From Bosea sp. ANAM02 (lineage in GTDB: Bacteria > Pseudomonadota > Alphaproteobacteria > Rhizobiales > Beijerinckiaceae), in assembly GCF_011764485.1 (NCBI RefSeq), contig NZ_AP022848.1, positions 958,001 through 1,022,000 on the forward strand: 64,000 bases of DNA, given 5' to 3'. The notes under the pieces were generated by a model. That model saw only the letters and a program-made list of their open reading frames with translations, did not search any database and was not told the DNA's origin. The position numbers and the translations under genes were made by a program. This document shows positions 33,634 through 41,136 of this stretch, in pieces. The number at the start of each line of letters is the position of its first letter. Within the stretch, counting starts at the first letter, position 1.

Positions 33634-34995
33634 ATGGCATCGAAGCATCTGAACAAGCCGCTCGGCCGGGCGGAGGCTCGCGCTGCGGTCAGCGCGATCG
33701 AAGCGGCCGTGGCTGCCGGCGCCCTCTATCCACTGTCGCGCGGCCAGGACGGCCGCTCGGCCCTCGTGGAGGCCGCGAAGGCGCTCGATCTCGCCGCGAC
33801 GACAGTGCGGAACCGGCTGGAGCAGGCCTTCCGACTCTACGGGCTGGCTCCGAACGGCATCGCGCCGCCGGACCGTCAGGTCGGCAGCCGCAATGGGCAC
33901 AAGGGCAAGGCGTCGGAGCCCGACAACGCCCTCCAGCGGAAGCTGACCGGACTGCAGGACGAGGTGACGAGCCTGCGCAAGCAGCTGAAGGCGCAGCAGC
34001 GCGAGGACCTCGACACAGAGGCCGTTCGGCTGCTGCTCGGCCGCATCGCGGCCGCTCAATCCGCACCGCCACGCTGGACGATCGAGCCGGGCATGAAGCG
34101 GGGAAGCGGTACGCCGGAGGTGCCGGTCACCGTCTGGTCTGACTGGCATATTCCCGAGGTCGTGTCCCTGTCCGAAACGGCAGGCAAGAACGAATATAAC
34201 CCGGATATCGCCGAGGCGCGGGTGCGCCGGCTGGTGGCATCGACCATCTCGCTCGCGAGGAGACACGGCCCCGGCGAATATCCTGGGATCGTCGTCAACC
34301 TGCTCGGCGATTTCGTTTCGGGCGGGCTGCATCCCGAGCTCGCCAAAACGGACGCGGAGGAGGTGCTGCCGAGCGTTCTGCGCTGCGTCGACCTGCTCAT
34401 CTGGGGTCTGCGCCAGATCGCCGATGCCTTCGGTCAGGTTTATGTGCCCTGTACCTCGGGCAATCACGGCAGGGCGACGCAGAAGCCGGAGTTCAAGCGC
34501 TACATCTTCAAGAACTACGACTGGCTGATCTATCAGCTGGTGGCGCGCGCCTTCGAGGGCGACCGGCGGCTCGTCTTCGACATCCCTGACACCAACGAGG
34601 TGCATTATCGCGTCTTCGGTCAGCGATACCTTGCCATGCATGGCGACATGCTGGGCGTGAAGGGTGGCGACGGCATCATCGGATCGCTCGGTCCCATCGC
34701 CCGCGGTGAAACCAAAGTGGGTAAGCAGGCTGCCGCACTGGGGCAGGACTATGACGTCCTGGTCATCGGCCACTGGCATCAGATGATCTGGCTGCCGCGC
34801 GTCATCGTCTCGAACACCCTGAAGGGCTGGGACGAATATGCCCGCTCGGCCCTGCGCGCCCCGCCTACGCCGCCGAGCCAGCCGCTGTGGTTCGTGCATC
34901 CGCGCCGCGGCATTACCTCGCGCTGGGAGATCCGCGTCGACGAACCGGGTGCGGGGCAGGGGGAGGAATGGGTCAGCTTCAGGAGGGCGGCATGA
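33634..34995 (+). CDS. Calcineurin-like metallophosphoesterase with N-terminal winged helix
   Basis: Residues 150-420 hold the metallophosphoesterase motifs in order: D-x-H in WSDWHIPE, GD in NLLGDFVSGG, GNH in SGNHGRATQ and the paired-histidine GHWH in VIGHWHQM, enough for a two-metal active site. The N-terminal 70 residues look like a helix-turn-helix (ALVEAAKALDLAATTVRNRL) and are followed by a coiled coil (LTGLQDEVTSLRKQLKAQ). Likely acts on nucleic acid, as an exonuclease or phosphatase, rather than on protein. ATG at 33634 is chosen over a TTG at 33628. Confidence 0.82.
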   Translation: MASKHLNKPLGRAEARAAVSAIEAAVAAGALYPLSRGQDGRSALVEAAKALDLAATTVRNRLEQAFRLYGLAPNGIAPPDRQVGSRNGHKGKASEPDNALQRKLTGLQDEVTSLRKQLKAQQREDLDTEAVRLLLGRIAAAQSAPPRWTIEPGMKRGSGTPEVPVTVWSDWHIPEVVSLSETAGKNEYNPDIAEARVRRLVASTISLARRHGPGEYPGIVVNLLGDFVSGGLHPELAKTDAEEVLPSVLRCVDLLIWGLRQIADAFGQVYVPCTSGNHGRATQKPEFKRYIFKNYDWLIYQLVARAFEGDRRLVFDIPDTNEVHYRVFGQRYLAMHGDMLGVKGGDGIIGSLGPIARGETKVGKQAAALGQDYDVLVIGHWHQMIWLPRVIVSNTLKGWDEYARSALRAPPTPPSQPLWFVHPRRGITSRWEIRVDEPGAGQGEEWVSFRRAA

Positions 34996-35690
34996 CGGTT
35001 GCTGAGTGGCCGGCCGCACTGCCGCGACGGGGTCTGATCCCTGATCGTGACTGTCCGCATTGCCAGCACGGCTATGAGAACCATGAGTATAACTGCACCG
35101 GCGGCTGCTTGACCGGCTTCAGGATCAGGACGATCGGTTTCTGCGGCCCGGCCGGGGCGGGCAAGTCGACTGCTGCCGAGCGGCTGATCAAGCGCTGGCG
35201 CTTCAACCGGGTTCGCTTCGCCGGACCGTTGAAGGCGATGATGGCGGCCCTGGGCCTGTCGGCCGAGCAGCTCGATGGCTCCTTGAAGGAAGAGCCGACG
35301 CCGCTGCTGTGCGGGCGCACTCCTCGTCAGGCCATGCAATGGCTCGGCACGGAATGGGGCCGGGATCTTGTCGGTCCGGAGTTCTGGATCGAGGCCTGGC
35401 GGGCAGCGGTTGAGCGTGTGCAGCCGACCTTCAGCTATCATGGCGGCTTCGACCCGATCCGCCTGATCGTCGCTGACGATGTCCGCTTCGCCAATGAGGC
35501 CAAGGCAATTCGTGATCGTGGCGGCATTATCGTCAGGATCGAACGGCCAGGTGCCGGATCCTCGAGTGGCGGTGCGCATGCCTCCGAGCGGCTCGACGTC
35601 GAGCCGGATCGGACCATCCTCAACATCGGAGATCTGCCTGCACTGCATCGGGAAATCGATGCAGTGGCCGTCTCGCTCCGCGAGCGCTGA
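34992..35690 (+). CDS. Deoxynucleoside monophosphate kinase
   Basis: A 232-residue phage dNMP kinase: Walker A GPAGAGKSTAAERL after a beta strand (IRTIGFCG), then RFAGPLKAMMAALGLSAEQL and RQAMQWLGTEWGRDLVGPEF, both typical of the family, and a Walker-B-like LIVADDVRFANEA. The N-terminal 40 residues carry four cysteines (CPHC and CTGGC) that could bind zinc, an addition to the usual fold. It would phosphorylate dNMPs for phage DNA synthesis, possibly including a modified nucleotide. It overlaps the phosphoesterase gene (ATGA) and ends before a strong terminator. Confidence 0.85.
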   Translation: MTVAEWPAALPRRGLIPDRDCPHCQHGYENHEYNCTGGCLTGFRIRTIGFCGPAGAGKSTAAERLIKRWRFNRVRFAGPLKAMMAALGLSAEQLDGSLKEEPTPLLCGRTPRQAMQWLGTEWGRDLVGPEFWIEAWRAAVERVQPTFSYHGGFDPIRLIVADDVRFANEAKAIRDRGGIIVRIERPGAGSSSGGAHASERLDVEPDRTILNIGDLPALHREIDAVAVSLRER

Positions 35691-35718
35691 CCTTTCGATG
35701 AGAGCCTTGGCTCGAGAC

Positions 35719-35751
35719 GCCCGGCCCCGCTTCGGTGGGGCCGGGCTTTTT
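35719..35751 (+). terminator. Strong Rho-independent terminator ending the late region
   Basis: A 10-bp perfect GC stem (35719-35728 with 35737-35746), loop GCTTCGGT, followed by TTTTT. It closes the lysis operon and insulates it from the reverse-strand gene that ends at 35766. Confidence 0.9.
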
Positions 35752-35765
35752 GCGTTCTCAGGGCG

Positions 35766-36020
35766 TCAGAGCGCCCGGATGCTTTCCTCGAATTCATCGG
35801 GGATATCGCCATAGCGTTCGATCACCTCGATCGAGGACGGCTCGCCCGTCTCGTCGTCGGCAAGGATCTTCAGCACGGCTGCGCCGGCCTTGCTGCTGGC
35901 GATGCGCCGGCCGTCTATGACCGCCTGCTGCTGCGTCTTCGCAGGCACGCCCTGGCTTGGAGCGAGCCGCTTCCGGTGGATGTGAAAGGGTTGGATCACA
36001 TAGGTCTCGATCTGCGCCAT
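35766..36020 (-). CDS. Small conserved protein next to an SOS box (84 aa)
   Basis: MAQIETYVIQPFHIHRKRLA opens a short alpha-beta protein with a conserved-looking central helix (KTQQQAVIDGRRIASSKAGA) and an acidic end (GDIPDEFEESIRAL). I recall similar small proteins beside SOS boxes in alphaproteobacteria, but cannot name a function. The gene reads away from the 57-bp divergent region that contains the GTTC-N7-GTTC box. Confidence 0.65.
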   Translation of the reverse strand: MAQIETYVIQPFHIHRKRLAPSQGVPAKTQQQAVIDGRRIASSKAGAAVLKILADDETGEPSSIEVIERYGDIPDEFEESIRAL

Positions 36021-36023
36021 GGC

Positions 36024-36056
36024 TTGACACTCACCGTTGATGTTCTGATTTTGTTC
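36024..36056. promoter_or_regulatory. Divergent control region with LexA-type SOS box
   Basis: GTTC-TGATTTT-GTTC at 36042-36056 is a perfect match to the alphaproteobacterial LexA operator (GTTC-N7-GTTC). A TTGACA at 36024-36029 lies 17 bases before GATTTT (36047-36052), so the box would overlap the -10 of a rightward promoter. Genes start on both sides (36020 leftward, 36078 rightward). Confidence 0.65.
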
Positions 36057-36077
36057 TCATAGCTGAGGACTAAAGTC

Positions 36078-36473
36078 ATGTCACGTCAGGAGCTCCCGGG
36101 GCTGCCGACCGAGGCCACGATGCTTCGCGATTTTCCGTGGGTGGTGGTGAGGATGCGCTGCCACTTCTGCCGGCGTGGCGGTGACGCGCGGCTTGCGGTG
36201 CTCGCGGCAAAGCACGGGCCTTACGTCACCATGGGGCGGCTTGTCGTCGAATTCATGAAGGAGTGCGCCTGGGCGCCGTGGAACCCGACGAGGCGGCCGC
36301 AGAAATACGGGATGAAGTGCGGCGGCTACTGCATGGACCTGCGTCGACCCGACCCACCGGATCTGCCGCCAGGCATGCAAGGGTTGCAGCTAATCGAAGG
36401 CGGTCTGAGCGAGAAGCTGCCTGCTGCGCCGGCCGAGTTCGAACGGCGGAAGCGGGTTGGTAGCGATGATTAG
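36078..36473 (+). CDS. Phage protein with Cys-rich zinc-site candidate (131 aa)
   Basis: Residues 28-34 contain CHFCRRGG and residues 101-106 CGGYC, with a further Cys near 64; two CxxC-like pairs in a short protein suggest a zinc-ribbon. Other segments (RLVVEFMKECAWAPWNPTRR, YGMKCGGYCMDLRRPDPPDL) look conserved. No known function. It starts 22 bases after the SOS box and is likely controlled by it. Confidence 0.65.
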   Translation: MSRQELPGLPTEATMLRDFPWVVVRMRCHFCRRGGDARLAVLAAKHGPYVTMGRLVVEFMKECAWAPWNPTRRPQKYGMKCGGYCMDLRRPDPPDLPPGMQGLQLIEGGLSEKLPAAPAEFERRKRVGSDD

Positions 36474-36491
36474 CTGCATGCCGCAGAGCTG

Positions 36492-37199
36492 CTAGTCAAT
36501 TTTGAGAGACTTTTGATCGTCAGCTTCCGCGTGGGCGTCGCTGGTTTGCCTGTTCTTCAGTATCGACAAATAACGCTCCTTCGAGCTTAGAGCGTCTTGC
36601 AGCATCCCTCGCTTGTAGAGCGCGACAAAAAGGGCAGCGGAATAGGCCTGACAGTTTATCGAACGTTCAGGGTTAAATTCGATATCGGTGAACGCCGAGT
36701 AATTGACGATCTCATCCTGCAAATCTTTATGCTTTGCGAGAGCATTTAAATAGATCCAATCGTAGAAGGCTGTTTTCGGTTCTAAATCCCATTCGGTCTT
36801 AAAGAGCTTAAATCTGATGAGCCGACCAGACGAGCGAAGGCGATCATCGCGCTTCGCAGATCTTGAGTCCATTTCCAAGATGTCCTTATAAGGCCCGCCG
36901 AATTCAAAGACCTTGCTAGCTTGGAAAGCTGACTCTACCGAATAGGTTATCTGATGTTTTTGCGTCGTAAATGTCAGATTGAATGCGCTAAGGCATGTGC
37001 CGAGTTCGGTCCGTGACTTCGTAGACACTTCAAGAATGCGCTCGACGTGCAGCATGCGCTGCGCTGCTGCGTGCAGAGCGTCTACAGATTTCTGTTTCTG
37101 CGACACAGCCATGCCCGGAAACCAATGGAAAGGTACGGACTTGGTCCGCACCAGCCAGGGTCCTTCGAACGAGGGTATGAAGACGGGTCTTTCAGCCAT
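36492..37199 (-). CDS. NADAR-family antitoxin of DarT1
   Basis: A 235-residue protein matching the DarT1-associated NADAR antitoxins: the central core (HQITYSVESAFQASKVFEFG, GPYKDILEMDSRSAKRDDRL) and the C-terminal YDWIYLNALAKHKDLQDEIV and NCQAYSAALFVALYKRG. NADAR domains remove ADP-ribose from guanine in DNA. It lies 8 bp downstream of the toxin gene on the same strand, the usual operon. Base composition is much more AT-rich than the phage genes around it, a sign of recent acquisition. Confidence 0.75.
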   Translation of the reverse strand: MAERPVFIPSFEGPWLVRTKSVPFHWFPGMAVSQKQKSVDALHAAAQRMLHVERILEVSTKSRTELGTCLSAFNLTFTTQKHQITYSVESAFQASKVFEFGGPYKDILEMDSRSAKRDDRLRSSGRLIRFKLFKTEWDLEPKTAFYDWIYLNALAKHKDLQDEIVNYSAFTDIEFNPERSINCQAYSAALFVALYKRGMLQDALSSKERYLSILKNRQTSDAHAEADDQKSLKID

Positions 37200-37207
37200 G
37201 CTCCACT

Positions 37208-37837
37208 CTAGCGCACAAACTTCCGACTGGAGAATGGCCCTCGGCCCGTGCCTGGCACGATAACCTGTCGATCACCAAGAATGCCCTTGAAGGGTTCCAG
37301 CACGGCGGCCGTCTCGAACGCGGCTCCCACGATCAGATTTGGTTCGATCGCGTCGAATACTAGGATCTCGGCTTGGGCGTCAGTCGGGTCATGTGACTTG
37401 AGCCGTTGATCAGCTCTGGTCTCGAGACCTTCGACCTCGTCATAGATTCCCGCAAATGCGGCCGGTGTTTTCAGATCGCAGAGAGGTTGGCTGCTGATCC
37501 GGGCGTCAGCCGCGTTATGGCGGCAGAATGCGCAATCCTTGGTCCAAAGAACAGAAGGCTTGATGCATAACACCACCCAGTCGATGTCAGGGTTATCTTT
37601 GCGGAGCTTGAAAAACATCCGATAGTTAGGGTGTCCGATAGAAACCGAAATGCCGCCCAAGTGACCATCAAGGCGCCACTCGTCATTAATCACTGGCTTG
37701 ACCCCGATTTCACCGACTCTGCTGACCGGGTAGATGCCATTCCTAATAATGGACGCCAGATTTGCAGTGCGGGTGAAATGCACCAAGTATGGAATGCTTC
37801 TTTGTCTCGCAAAGTCTTGAATGGCGTGCTTGGTCAT
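37208..37837 (-). CDS. darT: DarT-family DNA ADP-ribosyltransferase toxin
   Basis: A 209-residue DarT1-type toxin that attaches ADP-ribose from NAD to bases in single-stranded DNA. The NAD-binding start YLVHFTRTANLASIIRNGI is diagnostic, Arg55 lies in the EWRLDGHLGGISVS region, and Glu157 in AQAEILVFDAIEP fits the catalytic glutamate. It is made first, with its NADAR antitoxin 8 bp downstream. DarT systems block phage DNA replication, so this cargo may protect the lysogen against other phages. Low GC sets it apart from its neighbours. Confidence 0.82.
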   Translation of the reverse strand: MTKHAIQDFARQRSIPYLVHFTRTANLASIIRNGIYPVSRVGEIGVKPVINDEWRLDGHLGGISVSIGHPNYRMFFKLRKDNPDIDWVVLCIKPSVLWTKDCAFCRHNAADARISSQPLCDLKTPAAFAGIYDEVEGLETRADQRLKSHDPTDAQAEILVFDAIEPNLIVGAAFETAAVLEPFKGILGDRQVIVPGTGRGPFSSRKFVR

Positions 37838-38040
37838 TATCCCCCCGTCAGTTTTCTTGCTCCTCCAACGTCTACTGTTTCAACCTCGCCGTGTGCAAGG
37901 CGCTAGGGCAGTAGCAATAGGGCGAACTGGCGAGAGCGGGTTGGCCCAAGCTTGATCGAGGGCGACAAGGCGGACATGCTCCTGGGCGAGCGCTTGCCAG
38001 CGCAGCAGCGCAGGCGCGTCGAAGGCGAGGCTTTGGCATC

Positions 38041-38769
38041 ATGTGTGGTCGTTTTTCGCAGGCCTATAGCTGGGATGAGATCGTCGCCTTCAGCCAGCCT
38101 TTGACGGTTCCGGCCGATCGCCCGAATCTGCGGGCTCGCTACAACATCACCCCGACGACCGAAGTGGACATCATCGTCCTGACCGAGACCGGCCGTGAGC
38201 TGCGCAAGGCCCGATGGGGTTTTATTCCGGCCTGGTGGAAGGATGCGGCGAACAAGGTCGGCTCGACCTTCAACGCCCGGGTCGAGGGCGTGGCCGATAG
38301 TCGGATGTTCCGCTCGGCCTATGTGAAGCGGCGCTGCATCATCCCGGCCAGCTCCTTCTATGAATGGACCGGTCCGAAGGGCGAGCGCACCCCTCACCGG
38401 ATTAGCGCCGCCGATGGCGGGCTGCTCGCCTTCGCAGGCCTATGGGAGCGCTGGACCAATCCGGCGACCGGCGAAGAGGTCATCTCCTGCACGATCATCA
38501 CCCGCGCCGCCGATCGCTGGATGTCGAAGCTGCATGATCGCATGCCGGCGATGCTCAACCCGAAGAACTTTGATGCATGGCTGGATGGTAGCGGCGGGCG
38601 GGAATTGCTCGAGCATCCGCCGCCGGAGCTGCGGGAGTGGATCGTCTCGACGCGGGTGAATAGCAACCGCGCTCCGGATGATGATCCGACCCTGGCCGAT
38701 CCGGTCGAGTCGGGAGAGCAGAAGCCGGAGCCGAATAAGGAATCTCCAACGCAAGGCGATTTGTTCTGA
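38041..38769 (+). CDS. SRAP/YedK-HMCES DNA-protein crosslink protein
   Basis: A 242-residue SOS-response-associated peptidase family protein. Cys2 after Met1 removal (MCGRFSQAYSW) forms a thiazolidine with abasic sites in ssDNA; Asn78 (STFNARVEG), Glu108 (FYEWTG) and His165 (KLHDRMP) are the other active-site residues. It would shield abasic sites during replication. The C-terminal 25 residues are an acidic tail ending in QGDLF, a possible clamp-binding motif. Its stop overlaps the next small gene. No LexA box was found upstream. Confidence 0.92.
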   Translation: MCGRFSQAYSWDEIVAFSQPLTVPADRPNLRARYNITPTTEVDIIVLTETGRELRKARWGFIPAWWKDAANKVGSTFNARVEGVADSRMFRSAYVKRRCIIPASSFYEWTGPKGERTPHRISAADGGLLAFAGLWERWTNPATGEEVISCTIITRAADRWMSKLHDRMPAMLNPKNFDAWLDGSGGRELLEHPPPELREWIVSTRVNSNRAPDDDPTLADPVESGEQKPEPNKESPTQGDLF

Positions 38770-38936
38770 TGGGGCATTGGGAGCAGATCGGGCGCGATAA
38801 TGCTGAGGAGCGAGCGCGGCGAGCGGATTTGCCGCTCTGGCGTCGCGTGATGGCTGAGCAGTGGCGAGCGGCGATATTAGCCGCAGCATGGATCGTCACC
38901 ATCGTGATCCTTCTGAGGATCGTTGGCGTGCTCTGA
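38769..38936 (+). CDS. Small membrane protein coupled to SRAP (55 aa)
   Basis: The ATG overlaps the SRAP stop (TGATG). The first 30 residues are charged (MGHWEQIGRDNAEERARRAD) and the C terminus is one membrane helix (AAAWIVTIVILLRIVGVL). Coupled translation makes it credible; function unknown. Confidence 0.5.
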   Translation: MGHWEQIGRDNAEERARRADLPLWRRVMAEQWRAAILAAAWIVTIVILLRIVGVL

Positions 38937-39012
38937 CGGCTTGGCGACCCTTGAGAACAAACGGGGCCTATCGAGTGGCGAACCTTTTTGTAAGACACTG
39001 ATTTTGGCCACT

Positions 39013-39037
39013 ATTCGCAGTCCCCTAGGGAGCGCCA
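39013..39037 (+). other. tRNA-3'-end-like sequence, candidate attachment site
   Basis: The sequence from 39013 ends AGTCCCCTAGGGAGCGCCA (39019-39037), which has the form of the T-stem, acceptor strand and CCA end of a tRNA gene. No 5' half of a tRNA lies within 100 bp upstream and no pairing T-stem is seen, so it would be a copied 3' end, as left at attL/attR by tRNA-specific integrases. It lies between the prophage cargo and an integrase fragment that reads toward it. Confidence 0.4.
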
Positions 39038-39078
39038 CGCCGCCGAGGCTCTTTCCATAAGCCATTGTTTTTTATCCC

Positions 39079-39570
39079 TTATTTTCGGCGTCTTCGCCGG
39101 TTTGGGGAAATTCGCTCGTTTGGGTTGGGGGCCTTTGTCCCCGTCTGCCCTTCAAGGCGGCTGATGGCAGCCGCTGCGAGGCGCTTCTGATCGGCCTCTT
39201 TCGTGTAGCGTTCAGCCTCCGCCAAAGAGCGGTGGCCGAGGATCGACATGATCTCGTGCGCGCTGCACCCTGCCTCTGCCAGGCGCCGGCCGGCGGCTTT
39301 TCGTAGGCCGTGTGGCTGGCAGGAGGTCGGCAAGCTCGCATCGGTGATTGCGTCGCGCATTCGCTGCGAGAAACCGTCCACGGTGAACATCTCGCCGAAG
39401 TATGTCGTGAGCAGCACCAGGTCGGTTCGGGCCTCGCGAGCCTTGTCGAGGACGCTTTGCAGTTCCGAATGAACCGGGACGAGTAGCTCGGCACCGGTCT
39501 TCTGCTGCTTGATCGAGATGCCTCGATCAGTCACGTCCCGCCAGGTCATGCGATGCACGTCAGACCGTCA
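39079..39570 (-). pseudogene. Tyrosine recombinase (integrase), C-terminal remnant
   Basis: Only the catalytic C-terminal part is present (159 residues from a GTG at 39558): HGLRKAAGRRLAEAG with the HxxR motif, GHRSL with the following histidine, and the nucleophile Tyr in AERYTKEADQ. The residues just before the GTG read RSDV, the end of the usual TGxRRSDV motif that holds the first catalytic arginine, and an in-frame TGA stands directly upstream (39568-39570). About 200 N-terminal residues (arm- and core-binding domains) are missing, so it is very unlikely to recombine. The 3' end faces the att candidate 41 bp away. Confidence 0.85.
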
Positions 39571-39580
39571 TTTGCGCACA

Positions 39581-40105
39581 TCAAGTGATGCTGGTGTTCG
39601 CCCAGAGGCGGAGCATCGGACCCTCATCCCCCAGAACCGGATCCTTGGGTGGATAGCTCAAGAGGGCGATCCTCTGTTTCATCGCAGTCGACGCCTCCTC
39701 ACGAACGATATCTCCAGCCTGGCCAGGCGGGTATGCGCCGACCACGAGGAAATCTTCGCTCTGCTTGAGCCGCCGATGCCCCGTCCCCGCGGGCAGCACC
39801 AGGATGTCGCCAGCTTCCACCCTGATCTCACGGCCGCCGTCTCCGCCAAGAACCAGTTCGGCCGATCCGGTTGCTACACCGAGAACCTCATGACCCTCCG
39901 CGTGATAGTGTTCGAAATCGTAAATCCCATCTCGCCACTGTGGCGGCCATCCGTTGTCTTGAAAGCGCTTTTCCATGAACGTGGCGAGGTCACCGATCGC
40001 CGCAGGATCGAACGCCTTTTCGTAGATTAGGACCGGCAACCTGAGATTATTCGGAACGAAGCCCCGCGGTTCGAAATGCAAGGCGGTCACCGTCACCCGG
40101 GACAT
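39581..40105 (-). CDS. Cupin-domain protein, YjlB-like
   Basis: A 174-residue single cupin: HYHAEGHEVLGVATGSAELV (motif 1, with His, His and Glu metal ligands) and EAGDILVLPAGTGHRRL (motif 2 with His). The PPQWRDGIYDFEHYHA arrangement fits YjlB-like proteins. Substrate unknown. It is the first chromosomal gene right of the prophage; its stop lies 11 bp from the integrase break. A candidate EcfG promoter of the weaker form (GGAAC-N17-AGTT) lies upstream on its strand. Confidence 0.85.
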   Translation of the reverse strand: MSRVTVTALHFEPRGFVPNNLRLPVLIYEKAFDPAAIGDLATFMEKRFQDNGWPPQWRDGIYDFEHYHAEGHEVLGVATGSAELVLGGDGGREIRVEAGDILVLPAGTGHRRLKQSEDFLVVGAYPPGQAGDIVREEASTAMKQRIALLSYPPKDPVLGDEGPMLRLWANTSIT

Positions 40106-40138
40106 GGCAGCACCTCCAAAGAAGCAAGAAGCCTCCTG

Positions 40139-40164
40139 AACTCCGATGTGCCAAGGGGCGTTCC
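40139..40164 (-). promoter_or_regulatory. Near-consensus EcfG promoter for the cupin gene
   Basis: On the - strand GGAAC (40164-40160), 17 bases, then AGTT (40142-40139); the gene starts 34 bases further at 40105. The C of CGTT is replaced. Confidence 0.4.
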
Positions 40165-40303
40165 CTCGTCAGCTGGCCCGTGGCTATGGGCCGATCGCGG
40201 AAAGCAGCGGGTGCCATGACGACACCTGGCTGCTTGTCGATCGGGAGATGAGGTTGTGGGCATCGGTTTCGGAAAGGTGATTTGGCGATCGGCGAGCTGC
40301 CAC

Positions 40304-40328
40304 GGAACGAGGGCGGGGTCGCAGCGTT
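40304..40328 (+). promoter_or_regulatory. EcfG-type general stress promoter
   Basis: GGAAC (40304-40308), 16 bases, CGTT (40325-40328): a perfect match to the alphaproteobacterial EcfG sigma consensus, 37 bases before the ATG of the small gene at 40365. Confidence 0.75.
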
Positions 40329-40364
40329 CAGTCTCCACCCCGTCAAACGGCCGAGGAGGCAGCC

Positions 40365-40553
40365 ATGGAGAATAATGAGCGCAACCCTGCAGTTGAGAGT
40401 CTGCGCCAGGAACAGAAAACTCAGCGCAGGGAGGAGCGAGAACTGACCCCTGATCAGAAGCTGGAGAGGGCGCTGAAGGATACCTTTCCGGCAAGCGATC
40501 CTGTTGCCGAGCAGGTTCCGATCACGCCGGGTGCGACAGAGGAAACGAAATGA
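40365..40553 (+). CDS. Small hydrophilic stress-type protein (62 aa)
   Basis: A charged, disordered-looking peptide (VESLRQEQKTQRREERELTP) that ends with the conserved segment LERALKDTFPASDPVAEQV, which I know from small Rhizobiales proteins of unknown role. GGCAGCC/GGAGGC precedes the start. It shares an operon with the following membrane protein (4-bp overlap) and has a perfect EcfG promoter. Confidence 0.72.
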   Translation: MENNERNPAVESLRQEQKTQRREERELTPDQKLERALKDTFPASDPVAEQVPITPGATEETK

Positions 40554-40858
40554 TCCGGGCTGCATTCTCCAGTTTGGCTGGGGCCTGGATCGCTCGAAAC
40601 GTCGAGCGAGGCGAAATCCCCGAGAGATTTGCCGTTCCATTGACGCTACTGGCAATCAGACTGCCCATGCCGGTGATCCTCGCTGGGGCGGTCGGATACA
40701 GCTTGTATCGGCTCAATCTGGAAGCGCGGGCTTCGCGCGCAAGGGATATTTCGCCGAAGGCTGACTCAGAAGGGGCTGCGCGCAGCTCGACCTCTCGGCC
40801 GGGTCGAAATCGCAGAACGTCACGCAAGCCTGCCGAAAAAGAGGTTGCGGATGTTTAA
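40550..40858 (+). CDS. Small membrane protein (102 aa)
   Basis: Starts within the stop of the preceding gene (ATGA). One or two membrane segments (PLTLLAIRLPMPVILAGAVG) are followed by a basic, Ser-rich cytoplasmic tail (TSRPGRNRRTSRKPAEK). Function unknown; co-regulated with the stress-type protein upstream. Confidence 0.65.
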   Translation: MIRAAFSSLAGAWIARNVERGEIPERFAVPLTLLAIRLPMPVILAGAVGYSLYRLNLEARASRARDISPKADSEGAARSSTSRPGRNRRTSRKPAEKEVADV

Positions 40859-41136
40859 GCTGTTTTTCGAGATGTCATGCTTGCATTCGAGGCGCAGCAC
40901 GTTGTGTGGCTGCGCGGGGTAGAATTCACGAAGGGTGGTGCGGCCGCGCAACGAAAGGCCGCGAGGATGGTCGGCGAAAAAGCCACGGTAGGTCATTGCT
41001 CGTTATGTGTTCTTAAAGAATCTGCCTGCTGCTCTTGGAGCAATAGCAATGATATTGCGCACCGTCCGTCCCTGTGCATGGCCGCAGTCTGTAGTGCGAT
41101 CGATTTCCTCAGCACGGAAGCCGATGTTTGCTCGCT

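Noticed and set aside
37903..38397. Reverse-strand ORF over the start of the SRAP gene
   Set aside because: Antisense shadow; SRAP active-site residues are clear on the + strand.
39013..39037. Functional tRNA gene
   Set aside because: Only a 3'-end-like part is present; there is no acceptor 5' strand, D-arm or anticodon arm upstream.
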